The translations under genes and the position numbers were made by a program. Below, piece after piece: positions 16,099-24,562 of a DNA stretch of 64,000 nt (its first letter is position 1; every line of letters begins with the position of its first letter). Source of the DNA: Evansella vedderi (lineage in GTDB: Bacteria > Bacillota > Bacilli > Bacillales > Salisediminibacteriaceae); NCBI RefSeq assembly GCF_030813435.1, contig NZ_JAUSUG010000011.1:117034-181033 (forward strand), read 5' to 3'. The notes beneath the pieces are model-generated. The model was not told the origin of the DNA. It made no database searches and saw only the letters and a list, made by a program, of their open reading frames with translations.

Positions 16099-17676
16099 TT
16101 ACTCTGGTTTGTTCGGGACGTTTGGGTCTGGCGTAAAGGCTGGAGTATAACCGTAATATCTGACTTCAGATACCATTCCGCCGCTAGCATGATGCAATTC
16201 ATGGCAGTGGAACATCCAATTGCCCGGATTATCCGCAACAAAAACAATCTCATATGATTCATTTGGCCTGACGTTTAATGTTTCTTTTTTAATCGGGGAA
16301 CCCGTCACATGTTCTCCGTTTCGTGATATAACATAGAAGAAATGTCCGTGAAGATGCATTGGATGATCAACATCCGTATCATTAACAATGTTGACTTTTA
16401 CAACATCGCCTTCTTCTACTTCATATATTTCATGGTCTTCATGTGATTCAAAGTCTTTGGTCGTCATTTGCTTATCATTGATCTTAAATGTCTCGCCACC
16501 GTCATTCGAACTGAGAATCATATCGAATTCCTTTGTAATCTCTCCTAAATTAAAATCCATTGCAGAGCCGTAGTCCGTAATTTCTAAAAAGGTTTGAATT
16601 GAGCCTGCTGTTTCCAATTCATCATCTGCAAAACCCGTATATACTAACGGAATAAGCCCACGTAAATTCTCATTTTCTTCAGCATAGACCTCAATTCCCC
16701 ATGCCCCCGGTTGATCCATTTGAATTTCAACATCATAACGTTCAGCAGGAGCAATTCGAATCGCCGTATCAGAAATAAGCTCAGGCTCGTTAACTTGTTG
16801 CCCATCGTAATGCGTCACTTTAAATTCATGGCCTGGAATATTGATCACTTGTGTGAACAGCCCTGTATTGACAAAACGAAGTTTAATCGTATCATCTTCA
16901 GTTACCTCAATGGCTTCAATAGCAGGTGATGTTTTTCCGTTAACAATTAATGTATCATACATCATATTCATCATTTCAGCATGAGATGGGTCATTGGAAT
17001 CGTCGCCCCTGTTGCTATGATCTCCGTGATCCATGTTACTATGGTCTCCATGATCCATATCTCTGTGGTCCATATTTTCCATACCCATTGATGACCATTC
17101 ATCAATCATGATCACTTTGTCCAAATCATAATCTGGCTGATCTTTCGGTTCAATAACGAGAGCACCGTATAACCCCATACCTAATTGATTGGCCCCATCT
17201 TGATGAGAATGATACCAATAAGTCCCTGGAGTATCCGCCACAAATTCATAGGTGAATGTTTCACCTGGCATAATCGCATTTTGAGTCACTCCCGGCACAC
17301 CATCCATTTCGTTTGGAACAGGGACTCCGTGTGGATGTAATGCGGTTGGAACATCAAGAGAGTTCGTTAAATTAATAACCACATGGTCCCCTTCTTGAAC
17401 ACGAATTTCTTGTCCAGGTAAACTCCCGTTATAGGTCCATATATCCTCTATTATGTCATTGTTAAACATCCAATGTGTTTTTTTTGCTTCTAAATTAACG
17501 ACAACTTTACCGTCTGATCTTTCTACTTGTTGCGTTTCGTTTTGTTCCTCAACTTCATTAGTATGATCCATTTGTGAGTGATCCATATCTGAATGATCCA
17601 TCGTTGAAGTACTGCAACCGGCTAATATAATTATAAATACAGTCAACAATATCATAGGTTTTAGAATCAACTTCAT
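16099..17676 (-). CDS. Multicopper oxidase lipoprotein (CopA/laccase type)
   Basis: 525 residues with a lipoprotein signal (IIILAGCS, Cys ~20), so it acts on the outer face of the membrane. All four copper-binding motifs are intact: LHPHG, WYHSHQDG, HPMHLHGHFF and MFHCHELHHASGGM, the last with the type 1 Cys and axial Met. Two Met/His/Asp-rich tracts (MDHSDMDHSQMDH near the N-terminus and a longer one around 205-225) resemble copper-loading regions of CopA-type cuprous oxidases. Oxidation of Cu(I) to Cu(II) would lower its toxicity. It is the central enzyme of the cargo; manganese or phenol oxidation cannot be excluded. Confidence 0.92.
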   Translation of the reverse strand: MKLILKPMILLTVFIIILAGCSTSTMDHSDMDHSQMDHTNEVEEQNETQQVERSDGKVVVNLEAKKTHWMFNNDIIEDIWTYNGSLPGQEIRVQEGDHVVINLTNSLDVPTALHPHGVPVPNEMDGVPGVTQNAIMPGETFTYEFVADTPGTYWYHSHQDGANQLGMGLYGALVIEPKDQPDYDLDKVIMIDEWSSMGMENMDHRDMDHGDHSNMDHGDHSNRGDDSNDPSHAEMMNMMYDTLIVNGKTSPAIEAIEVTEDDTIKLRFVNTGLFTQVINIPGHEFKVTHYDGQQVNEPELISDTAIRIAPAERYDVEIQMDQPGAWGIEVYAEENENLRGLIPLVYTGFADDELETAGSIQTFLEITDYGSAMDFNLGEITKEFDMILSSNDGGETFKINDKQMTTKDFESHEDHEIYEVEEGDVVKVNIVNDTDVDHPMHLHGHFFYVISRNGEHVTGSPIKKETLNVRPNESYEIVFVADNPGNWMFHCHELHHASGGMVSEVRYYGYTPAFTPDPNVPNKPE

Positions 17677-17909
17677 TTATTTTTCTCCTCTCCACCCTAT
17701 ATTGCTGTGTGTCTTAATGAACATATTTATCATAACTCAAATTTATAAAGAAAGTGTGAACAATATTTAACACTGTAGAGAAAGGCTTATACTGAATTTG
17801 TTTACTATTCCTGAACCGAAGAATAAACAGTCAATCTTTGTTTCAGGTCGCTTCGCGAGTGAAACCGATCCATTCCATGCTGTAATCTGTCTATATCTCA
17901 CTCAACCTT

Positions 17910-18848
17910 TCAACGTTTTCGCCCTCTGAACCAGACGGTCTTTATAAACGCCGCCGTCTGTAGAAGAAGTACCGTCCAAAAGCTGATCCAGAGTGTGTTG
18001 ATCGTGAGTGCCAATCCCTCGATGTAGTACGCAAAGAGCCACGTGTGCAGAAGAACTAAGAACCACATTGTGGTCGATCTTTTCTGTATCCATGACCAGC
18101 CGCTTTTGAGCCAGCGCTGGCTGGCATCATTGGAGGTAATCGCCAAGATGATGGCATAGACGAGTGCGACCAGACCGACGACGTTCGCAAGGTTGAAAGC
18201 TCCCCCTCCGATCAGCATGTCAGCTTCGCCACGCCCGGGGTAGAAGAAGCCACGCCAACCTGCCCAACCATACGCTCCTTCCCAGAATATCCCTACGTGT
18301 ACGACAGCCGCGATGGTGGCCCATATTCCCGTCTCCCTACGCCATGCCAACGCTTGACTGGCTGGCCGCCAAAGGCGGGCGAGGGGACCGATTGCGAGCG
18401 TCACCGCGTACAAAACAACGGAAACGTTGGCAAATGCGCGATTCCAGCTGTGGATGTTGTATTCAAAACCGCCGAAGGCGTTGAGGTATAGGACTACGAG
18501 GATCCACATGGTCGTCGCAGACGTCACATGCCGGAACAGGAATATCCGGTTACGACGCAAGCCTGCCCAAGCAGAAAGCATCACGAGGAAGCCACTGGTC
18601 AAGGCAAGCAAGGTAGATCCTGTGAGGAAAAATGACTGCCCACCACCATGACCGACATGGCCCTGCTCAACTCCCCCGAAGAGCAATTTGGATATCAACG
18701 ATCCGATAAACAGTAGAGCCATGACGATTCCGATGGTCCAGATTCCAAATATCTTTTCCCATCGCTTTGTTTCGGAGGGTTCGCGAATGTTGGGGGCTGT
18801 GTCCTCTAGCGCTCGTTGTAAAAACAATTTTCTTATCATTTGTTTCAT
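17910..18848 (-). CDS. Ferric-reductase-like haem membrane protein
   Basis: 312 residues with about eight membrane helices. Conserved His residues sit in helices typical of the ferric reductase transmembrane fold (FRHVTSATTM, AVVHVGIFWEG, LLHTWLFAYY), so two b haems may be held across the membrane. The coding DNA is visibly richer in G+C than its neighbours, a sign of a different origin within the cargo. The N-terminus shares TKRWEKIFGIWTIGIVM with the membrane segment region of the next gene (SQWEKMFKTFGIVIV). It could pass electrons for metal reduction beside the oxidase; that is inference. Confidence 0.65.
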   Translation of the reverse strand: MKQMIRKLFLQRALEDTAPNIREPSETKRWEKIFGIWTIGIVMALLFIGSLISKLLFGGVEQGHVGHGGGQSFFLTGSTLLALTSGFLVMLSAWAGLRRNRIFLFRHVTSATTMWILVVLYLNAFGGFEYNIHSWNRAFANVSVVLYAVTLAIGPLARLWRPASQALAWRRETGIWATIAAVVHVGIFWEGAYGWAGWRGFFYPGRGEADMLIGGGAFNLANVVGLVALVYAIILAITSNDASQRWLKSGWSWIQKRSTTMWFLVLLHTWLFAYYIEGLALTINTLWISFWTVLLLQTAAFIKTVWFRGRKR

Positions 18849-18879
18849 TTAGATATCCTCCTTTTTATTTTCATGACTC

Positions 18880-19266
18880 TTAGTGGCCTTCATCACCGTG
18901 GTCCCTTTCACCACTACGAGTGCCATGATCACCATCGCCATGGTTATGCTCACGACTACCGTTACCATGGTCGCCACCGTGGCCTCGTTCATCAGAATCG
19001 TTACCATGCCCTCCACTACCGTGGTTACTCTCATGACTGCGGTTACCATGATCACCATTACCATGGTCATGCTCATTACCACCGTTGCCATGACCACCGC
19101 CATGCCCGCCATTATTCTGCTCACCCCCGCTGAAGAGAAGCATAAAGAGGAGTGATCCAACAAACAGAAAGACTATGACGATTCCAAAGGTCTTAAACAT
19201 CTTCTCCCATTGTGATGTTCTAGGAGAGTCACTTGTGTTTCTATTAGAGTCTGGTAATTTGCTCAT
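18880..19266 (-). CDS. His/Gly-rich single-pass membrane protein, metal binding
   Basis: 128 residues from the ATG at 19266, chosen because the paralogue at 15729-15974 starts at the same MSKLP position, although the AAAGGAGG is 14 nt away. A hydrophilic N-terminus and one membrane helix (about 26-48) precede an external tail of ~75 residues made of His, Gly, Asp, Asn and Glu (GGHGGGHGNGGNEHDHGNGD and similar). Such tails bind Cu, Ni or Zn ions. It is the first gene of the minus-strand cargo operon, divergent from the two-component system. The tail DNA is a low-complexity repeat, prone to length change. Confidence 0.7.
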   Translation of the reverse strand: MSKLPDSNRNTSDSPRTSQWEKMFKTFGIVIVFLFVGSLLFMLLFSGGEQNNGGHGGGHGNGGNEHDHGNGDHGNRSHESNHGSGGHGNDSDERGHGGDHGNGSREHNHGDGDHGTRSGERDHGDEGH

Positions 19267-19326
19267 GCTATTATCGTTAACCTCCTTTATTTGTTGACTT
19301 CCTTTCACGCTTTTCATTTTATACAT

Positions 19327-19464
19327 GAAACCTTAAATGAATCTGAAATGCTCAATATAAATTTAACGAGATTGATTTAAGATTCATTAAAGATTTGCGT
19401 GCTATAATTGGCATAAAAAGGCCTCCCTAAGCACTTAAATGCATTGAAAGGATTGTAGTCCAAT
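19327..19464. promoter_or_regulatory. Divergent control region of the metal operon
   Basis: Between the minus-strand cargo operon and the regulator genes. TATAAT lies at 19403-19408 without a good -35. TTAAATGAATCT (from 19333) and TTAAGATTCATTAAAGATT (from 19377) give repeated AATC/GATT half-sites around 45 bp apart, as expected for an OmpR-type activator. Confidence 0.5.
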
Positions 19465-20151
19465 ATGAGAATATTAATTGTAGAAGATGAACTCCGTCTT
19501 GCAGAAGCTTTAACACAAATATTAAGGAAAAATCATTATTCCGTTGATGCTGTTCATGATGGAAGATCGGGACTAGATCACGCTTTATGCGGTATATACG
19601 ATCTCATCATATTGGATATTATGTTGCCTGAAATGGACGGTATCATGGTATTGAAAAATATAAGAAAAGAAGAAATCCCTACACCCGTTATTCTACTGAC
19701 AGCCAAGGGGAAAATATCTGACAAGGTTACAGGGCTGGACAGCGGGGCTGATGACTATTTAGCCAAACCCTTTTCAACAGAAGAGTTGCTAGCAAGAATA
19801 CGATCGGCAACAAGGCGTAAAGGCGAGCTGTACCAGGATCATTCATTAACGTTTGGAGATATCGAATTAAATACAGCAAATCTTAAGTTATCGAAAAATG
19901 ATAAGGATTTAAAACTTACATTAAAAGAAAGCGAATTATTGGAGCTGCTCATATTAAGGAACAAAGCTGTTACATCTAAAGAAATGGTCATTGAAAAGCT
20001 CTGGGGGTTCGATTCTGAGGCTGAGTATAATAATGTTGAGGTGTACATTTCCTTTTTAAGAAAGAAATTGGCTTTTCTCAATTCATCCGTGGTCATAGCA
20101 ACCATTAGAGGAATTGGGTATATGCTGGAGGTGAAGTCGCGTAGTGTTTAA
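19465..20151 (+). CDS. OmpR-family response regulator (CopR/CusR type)
   Basis: 228 residues. The receiver domain (1-~120) has the acidic pocket VEDELRLAEAL, the phosphorylation site in LIILDIMLPEMDG (Asp ~51), the Thr of VILLTAKG and the Lys of DYLAKPF. A winged-helix DNA-binding domain follows (~130-225), ending RGIGYMLE. Its stop overlaps the start of the kinase gene by 8 bp. It is divergent from the oxidase operon and inside the same transposon, so it most likely activates the metal genes when the kinase senses copper or silver outside the cell. Confidence 0.9.
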   Translation: MRILIVEDELRLAEALTQILRKNHYSVDAVHDGRSGLDHALCGIYDLIILDIMLPEMDGIMVLKNIRKEEIPTPVILLTAKGKISDKVTGLDSGADDYLAKPFSTEELLARIRSATRRKGELYQDHSLTFGDIELNTANLKLSKNDKDLKLTLKESELLELLILRNKAVTSKEMVIEKLWGFDSEAEYNNVEVYISFLRKKLAFLNSSVVIATIRGIGYMLEVKSRSV

Positions 20152-21412
20152 AAAACTTAGAAATAGATTTCTTATTCTAAATATGGTAATCATTTCAGTT
20201 GTGATGCTCATTTCCTTTGCATCCATTTACTTCATCACATATGAAAACATGCATAGCGATATAGATATGGAACTGAATAGAATTTCGGACCACCTCCGCA
20301 ATCACAATGGAACTCACGGCCATACAAGATCGGAATTTGCCGATGAACAGGCAGATCATGCGACGCATCCACCCCAGCATTCTGTTTCATTTTCTGTCAT
20401 AACCGATAAACAATGGAACATTACAAATGTAGCATCTATATTCGATATGGATCGTGAGTTTTATGAAAGGGCAAAAAAAGAAGCATTAATTCAAAACAAG
20501 GATACAGGAAAATTCAAGTTAAATGGAAACGATTGGGCCTTTGTGGTGCAGCCTGTTTCTGAAGGATACATGATAGTATTTCTTGATATAACATCTCAAC
20601 AAGCCATTATGACGAATTTAGTGTATACATTTTTAGTTGTTGCACTGGTCATGTTTATTATCATTTTCTTTATAAGCAAATTCTTTGCAAATAGAGCCAT
20701 TCATCCGGTAAAGGAGGCTTTTGACAAACAGAAACAGTTTATTGCTGATGCCTCACACGAGCTTAAAACACCGCTATCCATTATAGACACAAATGTGGAT
20801 GTCCTTTTTTCCAATGGAGAAGACACAATAAACCATCAGTCAAAATGGCTTCACTATATAAAATCTGAAACTGAAAGAATGACGAAGCTGACAAATGATC
20901 TTTTATATCTAACACAAATAGATTATTCTGATATCATCACGACTTTTACAAAGTTTAATCTGAGTGAAGCAGTGGAAAGTGTTATATTGACAATGGAAGG
21001 TGTAATTTTTGAGAAGAATATTTCACTTGATTATGAAATAGAGCCTAACCTAGTGACGCGCGGCAATAGTGAGCAAATCAAACAGGTTGTGATGATACTT
21101 CTGGATAATGCCTTAAAATATACAAATGAAAACGGTTCAGTAAACATTTCGCTTAAAAAAAAGCATCATAAATACATTGTTTTAACGGTTTCCAATACTG
21201 GTGAAGGCATTTCAGCAGACCATCTAGAAAGGATCTTTAACAGGTTTTACCGTATAGATAAATCTCGTGCACGTAAATATGGAGGATACGGCCTTGGTTT
21301 AGCTATAGCCAAAGCAATCATTGATCAACACAAAGGTAGAATCTACGCCAATAGTGTTATAAAAGAAAATACTACATTTTATATTGAACTTCCCCTTGCG
21401 TCACAGCAGTAA
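20144..21412 (+). CDS. Membrane sensor histidine kinase (CopS/CusS type)
   Basis: 422 residues. Two helices (about 12-32 and 160-183) flank an extracellular sensor domain containing a His-rich segment (NHNGTHGHTR, later DHATHPPQH) that could bind metal directly. The cytoplasmic part has the H-box FIADASHELKTPLS, the N-box LLDNALKYTNENG and the G-box YGGYGLGLAIAKAI. The start is a GTG within the regulator gene, with GGAGG upstream. Metal sensing is inferred from the His-rich sensor and cargo context; the kinase itself is certain. Confidence 0.9.
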   Translation: MFKKLRNRFLILNMVIISVVMLISFASIYFITYENMHSDIDMELNRISDHLRNHNGTHGHTRSEFADEQADHATHPPQHSVSFSVITDKQWNITNVASIFDMDREFYERAKKEALIQNKDTGKFKLNGNDWAFVVQPVSEGYMIVFLDITSQQAIMTNLVYTFLVVALVMFIIIFFISKFFANRAIHPVKEAFDKQKQFIADASHELKTPLSIIDTNVDVLFSNGEDTINHQSKWLHYIKSETERMTKLTNDLLYLTQIDYSDIITTFTKFNLSEAVESVILTMEGVIFEKNISLDYEIEPNLVTRGNSEQIKQVVMILLDNALKYTNENGSVNISLKKKHHKYIVLTVSNTGEGISADHLERIFNRFYRIDKSRARKYGGYGLGLAIAKAIIDQHKGRIYANSVIKENTTFYIELPLASQQ

Positions 21413-21554
21413 AACTTTGGGTTAACAGCAGATATACTTATGAGCAATGTGCGTTTTATCAAAAAAACAAAAGAAAGGGAGGCTAATCGCCTCCCCTGCG
21501 CTATTTCAGCAGCCTAAAAGAACTGAATTACCAAAATGTTCGCCTTTCCATCTT

Positions 21555-21574
21555 CCACACTTTAATCCGACTTA
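21555..21574 (-). repeat. Subterminal copy of the ISL3-type end sequence
   Basis: On the minus strand TCGGATTAAAGTGTGGAAGA, which resembles the true end TCGGATTATCGTGTGGAAAA. It lies ~55 bp inside the right end and may be a second transposase site or a former end. Confidence 0.5.
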
Positions 21575-21604
21575 TGATTTTCCAAGTTACAGTTAAATTT
21601 AATT

Positions 21605-21630
21605 TTTTCCACACGATAATCCGAATACCC
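21605..21630 (-). repeat. Right inverted repeat of the ISL3-type element
   Basis: Reading inward on the minus strand GGGTATTCGGATTATCGTGT, matching the left end at about 21 of 25 positions. Confidence 0.85.
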
Positions 21631-21638
21631 TTAAATTC
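21631..21638. repeat. Target-site duplication, right copy (TTAAATTC)
   Basis: Identical to 13692-13699 and adjacent to the right inverted repeat. Confidence 0.9.
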
Positions 21639-21641
21639 GAA

Positions 21642-21670
21642 AGAGTTCACTAATAAGTGAGCTCTTTTTT
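21642..21670. terminator. Terminator shared by the HD-GYP and HTH-TPR genes
   Basis: AGAGTTCACT and AGTGAGCTCT form a 10-bp stem with a 4-nt loop and TTTTTT on the plus strand. Before the transposon inserted, this lay just after the HD-GYP stop codon. Confidence 0.8.
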
Positions 21671-23054
21671 AATATCTCGGTTCTGGTAACATTGATCTTA
21701 ATGGTGCTAACATAGAAAATGTATGTTGATACGCCCCGTAAAAGATATCACTAGCTTTTTTATAAGAGGATGGAGAAGTCTCTTCCAATTCCCCTAGTTC
21801 ATGCAGGATTAGAGCTTTTGGTATACTACTTTCGTTTTCAAGAAAAGTCAAAGCCTTCTCTAAAAAAAATTTTTCTAACATTTTATTTCCTTTATTCTCC
21901 CGTACAAATGTGGCGTATAAATGGTACGTTTTAAAATTTAATCTTTCCTTTGGAAATCTCTCCACAGAATCCAAACATATCTTTAGTTGTTCTTCTACAT
22001 CGGAATACCTTTTTTCTTTTAAAGCAAAATGAATAAAGGTATGGCAAAGGTTGAGGTACATTGGAAATAAGTGTTCTGGACAGTCCTCACGCAATGCTTC
22101 GTGAGGGAGAGAGTCCTCCATTGCTTCTAATTCTTTATCATATTTATTTGGATACACCTTGAATAAATAATATTTACATTGAATTGTAAGCATTAGGTTT
22201 TTAATAACATCTTCTCTTTCGAAATAATTATGACACTCTTCAAGGTTGGTATAGGCCTCTTCTGGTTCCCCATTAGAAATTTGAATTAAAGCTAACATAA
22301 GTTGAGTGACATATTTTAATCCACCTTCAGTATATTTAAGGGAATTATTTCCGTATTGGATAGCAGCGTCTAAGTGAGCCACACTCGTTAAATAAATACA
22401 AAGGTTAAAATTAACATTTAATTTATTATAAATTGATGCGTTCGGGTTATTATGAACAAAATACAATGCTTCATTAGCACAACCTATCGCTTTCGAAATA
22501 CCTCCTTTATCATAATGAATATATGAGAGGGCATTGTAAGCCCTAATTTTTAGGTCAACTTCATGATCTGAAGCTTCACTTATATTTATTAAATAAGTAA
22601 AATATGTAATGGCAAAATTGTAATTTTTTCTTTTCATGTTTAAATGACCGATTGCAAAATAGTAATCAGCCAAAAATTCTTCTAAATTATGTTTTTCTAT
22701 TTGTTTCCTAAATGCGACTAATCGTTTTTTTGCGATACGTAAATCGCCTAACGAAATTAAATTTTTAATCTTTTTTATGTATGTTTTAAATTTTGCGTAT
22801 AATTCTTCATCAATAATTTCTATAATTGGAACATCTAAACGTTTTGCTATAAGCTCAATATCTTTTTTGTATATTCTTTTGAGGGTCCCATTTTCAATAT
22901 TACTAAGTTTACCCAAAGAAAATAAGCCTTCAGCAAGCTCCCTTAAAGTCATTCCTTTTCTTTTTCTTATAGCCCTAATGTTCTCACCTATTTTTTTTGA
23001 ACTAAATTCAAAAAATTCAGTGTCATGTTCACTATAATGTTTCTCAGTTTCCAT
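21669..23054 (-). CDS. HTH-TPR transcription regulator (RRNPP-like architecture)
   Basis: 461 residues. Residues ~20-80 are an XRE-type helix-turn-helix (IGENIRAIRKRKGMTLRELA, then LGKLSNIENGTLKRI). The rest is a long array of TPR-like helix pairs (YYFAIGHLNMKRKNYNFAITYF, IRAYNALSYIHYDKGGISKAI, and others). This is the layout of peptide-controlled regulators such as PlcR and NprR, although this protein is longer. No short pheromone gene was found next to it; the downstream side is interrupted by the ISL3-type element. GGGAG precedes the ATG. Peptide control is inference; DNA binding is likely. Confidence 0.75.
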   Translation of the reverse strand: METEKHYSEHDTEFFEFSSKKIGENIRAIRKRKGMTLRELAEGLFSLGKLSNIENGTLKRIYKKDIELIAKRLDVPIIEIIDEELYAKFKTYIKKIKNLISLGDLRIAKKRLVAFRKQIEKHNLEEFLADYYFAIGHLNMKRKNYNFAITYFTYLINISEASDHEVDLKIRAYNALSYIHYDKGGISKAIGCANEALYFVHNNPNASIYNKLNVNFNLCIYLTSVAHLDAAIQYGNNSLKYTEGGLKYVTQLMLALIQISNGEPEEAYTNLEECHNYFEREDVIKNLMLTIQCKYYLFKVYPNKYDKELEAMEDSLPHEALREDCPEHLFPMYLNLCHTFIHFALKEKRYSDVEEQLKICLDSVERFPKERLNFKTYHLYATFVRENKGNKMLEKFFLEKALTFLENESSIPKALILHELGELEETSPSSYKKASDIFYGAYQHTFSMLAPLRSMLPEPRY

Positions 23055-23200
23055 AAAAGTGCAACTCCCATAAACATAAATAAGAATTTAAATATATCCT
23101 AAGTCCTAATATACCCTAATATTTAATAATAAGCATACACTGTATTTTCTTCATTATAATATTTAATTGTATAAATTGGTAGGACAAATGGCTTATTAAC

Positions 23201-23236
23201 AAAAAAAGAGCCTATTTAGAATTTCTAAACAGACTC
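23201..23236 (-). terminator. Terminator after the Mrr-like gene
   Basis: On the minus strand GAGTCTGTTTAGA and TCTAAATAGGCTC pair with few mismatches and are followed by TTTTTTT. Confidence 0.8.
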
Positions 23237-23242
23237 GTCTTT

Positions 23243-23896
23243 TTACCTTTGGAATTGAATAACATTATCTTGAACTTCGGCCTTCTTTTTAGGAAGATGG
23301 GTGTTAAACTTTGAGAGCTCATAAATTAGTTTTTCTCTATCCCACACTTCAACACCATTTACCTTTGCTAATTTATAGGCTGGGCCAGTTAATGTTGAGT
23401 TCGTAACAACCATCGCTTTATCTGCCTTATAATAGCTTTTGGAACCGACAATCTGTTGTACAGCATCTATCCCAACTTTGTTTTTATACCTTTTAGCTTG
23501 AACAACAGTTTTTATACCATCTTTCTTTAGAACAACATCCGCTCCGTAATCTCCTGTATTTCTTGTTTTTTTGGCTTTGTAACCTAGTTTTGTAAACATA
23601 TATGCAAGATATTCTTCAAACTCGAATCCATCCATTTGGTCAATGACAGTCATATTTGCTCTTTTGAAGTGCTGTTTCTTCTTTATTGTTGGTATGATCT
23701 TAGTGATAATAATTATAGACACAATAAGTAGTGGAATAAGCATCCACCAATCTGCGAAGAAGGTATCTACATTTCGTTGTGTTAGAAAAGCATCGAATCT
23801 AAGCATTTGGTGTTGAACTGGGGGAAAGCTCAGGATAGTCCCAAAGACAAGAACGAAGGCTACCCACCATAAGAAAAGTTTAAATGGATTAAACAT
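23243..23896 (-). CDS. Membrane-anchored Mrr-type restriction endonuclease-like protein
   Basis: 217 residues from the ATG at 23896; a TTG at 23938 is also possible. Two N-terminal helices are followed by an Mrr_cat domain (~105-210): GFEFEEYLAYMFTKLGYKA, then GDYGADVVLKKDG and the catalytic TVVQAKRYK (D-x-QxK form of PD-(D/E)XK), ending in YYKADKAMVVTNS. Mrr relatives cut modified DNA; membrane versions may act on entering DNA. The start overlaps the previous stop (ATGTTTAA), so it is coupled to the 111-residue gene upstream. Confidence 0.8.
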   Translation of the reverse strand: MFNPFKLFLWWVAFVLVFGTILSFPPVQHQMLRFDAFLTQRNVDTFFADWWMLIPLLIVSIIIITKIIPTIKKKQHFKRANMTVIDQMDGFEFEEYLAYMFTKLGYKAKKTRNTGDYGADVVLKKDGIKTVVQAKRYKNKVGIDAVQQIVGSKSYYKADKAMVVTNSTLTGPAYKLAKVNGVEVWDREKLIYELSKFNTHLPKKKAEVQDNVIQFQR

Positions 23897-24224
23897 ACCC
23901 CATACCACCAAAACCACAATGAGCAAATAATTCTCCAACTTCCTTATTAGATAATCCTAATTCCAATCTCGCTTGTTCGCGTGCAAATACATGAACTTTT
24001 GGAGCAGCTCCCTTGTAATAAAAGTTGGCAGCAATCTTAGAACGTTTACGGAGGCCGATATTTGTTGACATTCCCGCTTTTATCATTTGGTGCATTTCTG
24101 CTAATAGGACAGCTGCCTCCTCACGAGATGTTTGCAACCATATAATCTGATCCTTTTTATCTTCCATTTCACATTCCTGGATTAACTCTTGAGCTTTAGG
24201 GTATTTACTGAAATCAATTCCCAT
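23889..24224 (-). CDS. Hypothetical protein coupled to the Mrr-like gene
   Basis: 111 residues, no recognised family. The N-terminal half is acidic and helical; the C-terminal half is basic and ends in a Gly-rich tail (AHCGFGGMGYV). AAAGGGGA precedes the ATG by 7 nt. The 8-bp overlap with the Mrr-like gene suggests a partner or modulator of that nuclease, which is an inference from gene order only. Confidence 0.6.
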   Translation of the reverse strand: MGIDFSKYPKAQELIQECEMEDKKDQIIWLQTSREEAAVLLAEMHQMIKAGMSTNIGLRKRSKIAANFYYKGAAPKVHVFAREQARLELGLSNKEVGELFAHCGFGGMGYV

Positions 24225-24271
24225 AGAACATTCCCCTTTCTTTTATAAGTTTAATAATGAATGATGAATTA

Positions 24272-24483
24272 TTACATCTCGTAACTAAATGTATTTTCAT
24301 CAAGATACTTTTCTTCTCCCAATTCAAACAATTTTGTTCGTAAAGATAAAAAATAATTCTCTCGTAAATCAATATACCTTTGGTTTTGCTCTTCAGACAA
24401 ACTACCTTCGCCTATTTCTTTCTTAATAGAATGAACTCATCAAGTGCTGTTTCATTTTGAATATTTAGCTTATCTAAATCCAA
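24272..24483 (-). pseudogene. Frameshifted small gene after the topoisomerase-FtsK fusion
   Basis: TTG at 24483 follows GAGGGGGG and gives MDLDKLNIQNETALDEFILL, then a stop. Shifting by one base near GAAAGAAATAGG continues as KEIGEGSLSEEQNQRYIDLR to TAA at 24272-24274. Together they read as one ~70-residue acidic helical protein broken by a single-base change. A real short product or sequencing error is possible. Its binding site can pair with the CCCCCTTC after the fusion gene, so expression may depend on readthrough. Confidence 0.55.
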
Positions 24484-24487
24484 TAAA

Positions 24488-24557
24488 CCCCCCTCACTTT
24501 TTTTTGCTTACATTTAGTATGCAATGTTTTACATTGACTCGCAAAAAATGAAGGGGG
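24488..24557 (-). terminator. Long hairpin between the fusion gene and the next gene
   Basis: On the minus strand GCCCCCTTCATTTTTT pairs with AAAAAAAAGTGAGGGGGG, enclosing a second small stem CAATG/CATTG. It includes a U-run for termination and hides the GAGGGGGG binding site of the next frame. Confidence 0.55.
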
Positions 24558-24562
24558 CTTTT

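Larger units (their letters stand above)
13700..21630. mobile_element. ISL3-type transposon with metal-resistance cargo (7.9 kb)
   Basis: Imperfect 26-bp inverted repeats bound the element: GGGTAATCGGAAAATAGTGT at 13700 and GGGTATTCGGATTATCGTGT reading inward from 21630, about 21 of 25 matches. TTAAATTC is duplicated outside both ends. One ISL3 transposase lies at the left end. Seven cargo genes follow: five minus-strand membrane or oxidase genes and a divergent two-component system. It therefore moves as one unit of the transporter-IS type (an IS with passenger genes), not as two flanking IS copies. Confidence 0.85.

Noticed and set aside
18840..19163. Overlapping frames of 90-104 residues on both strands of the His-rich gene
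   Set aside because: They are shadows of the low-complexity GGN/CAY repeat; they lack binding sites and have implausible composition.
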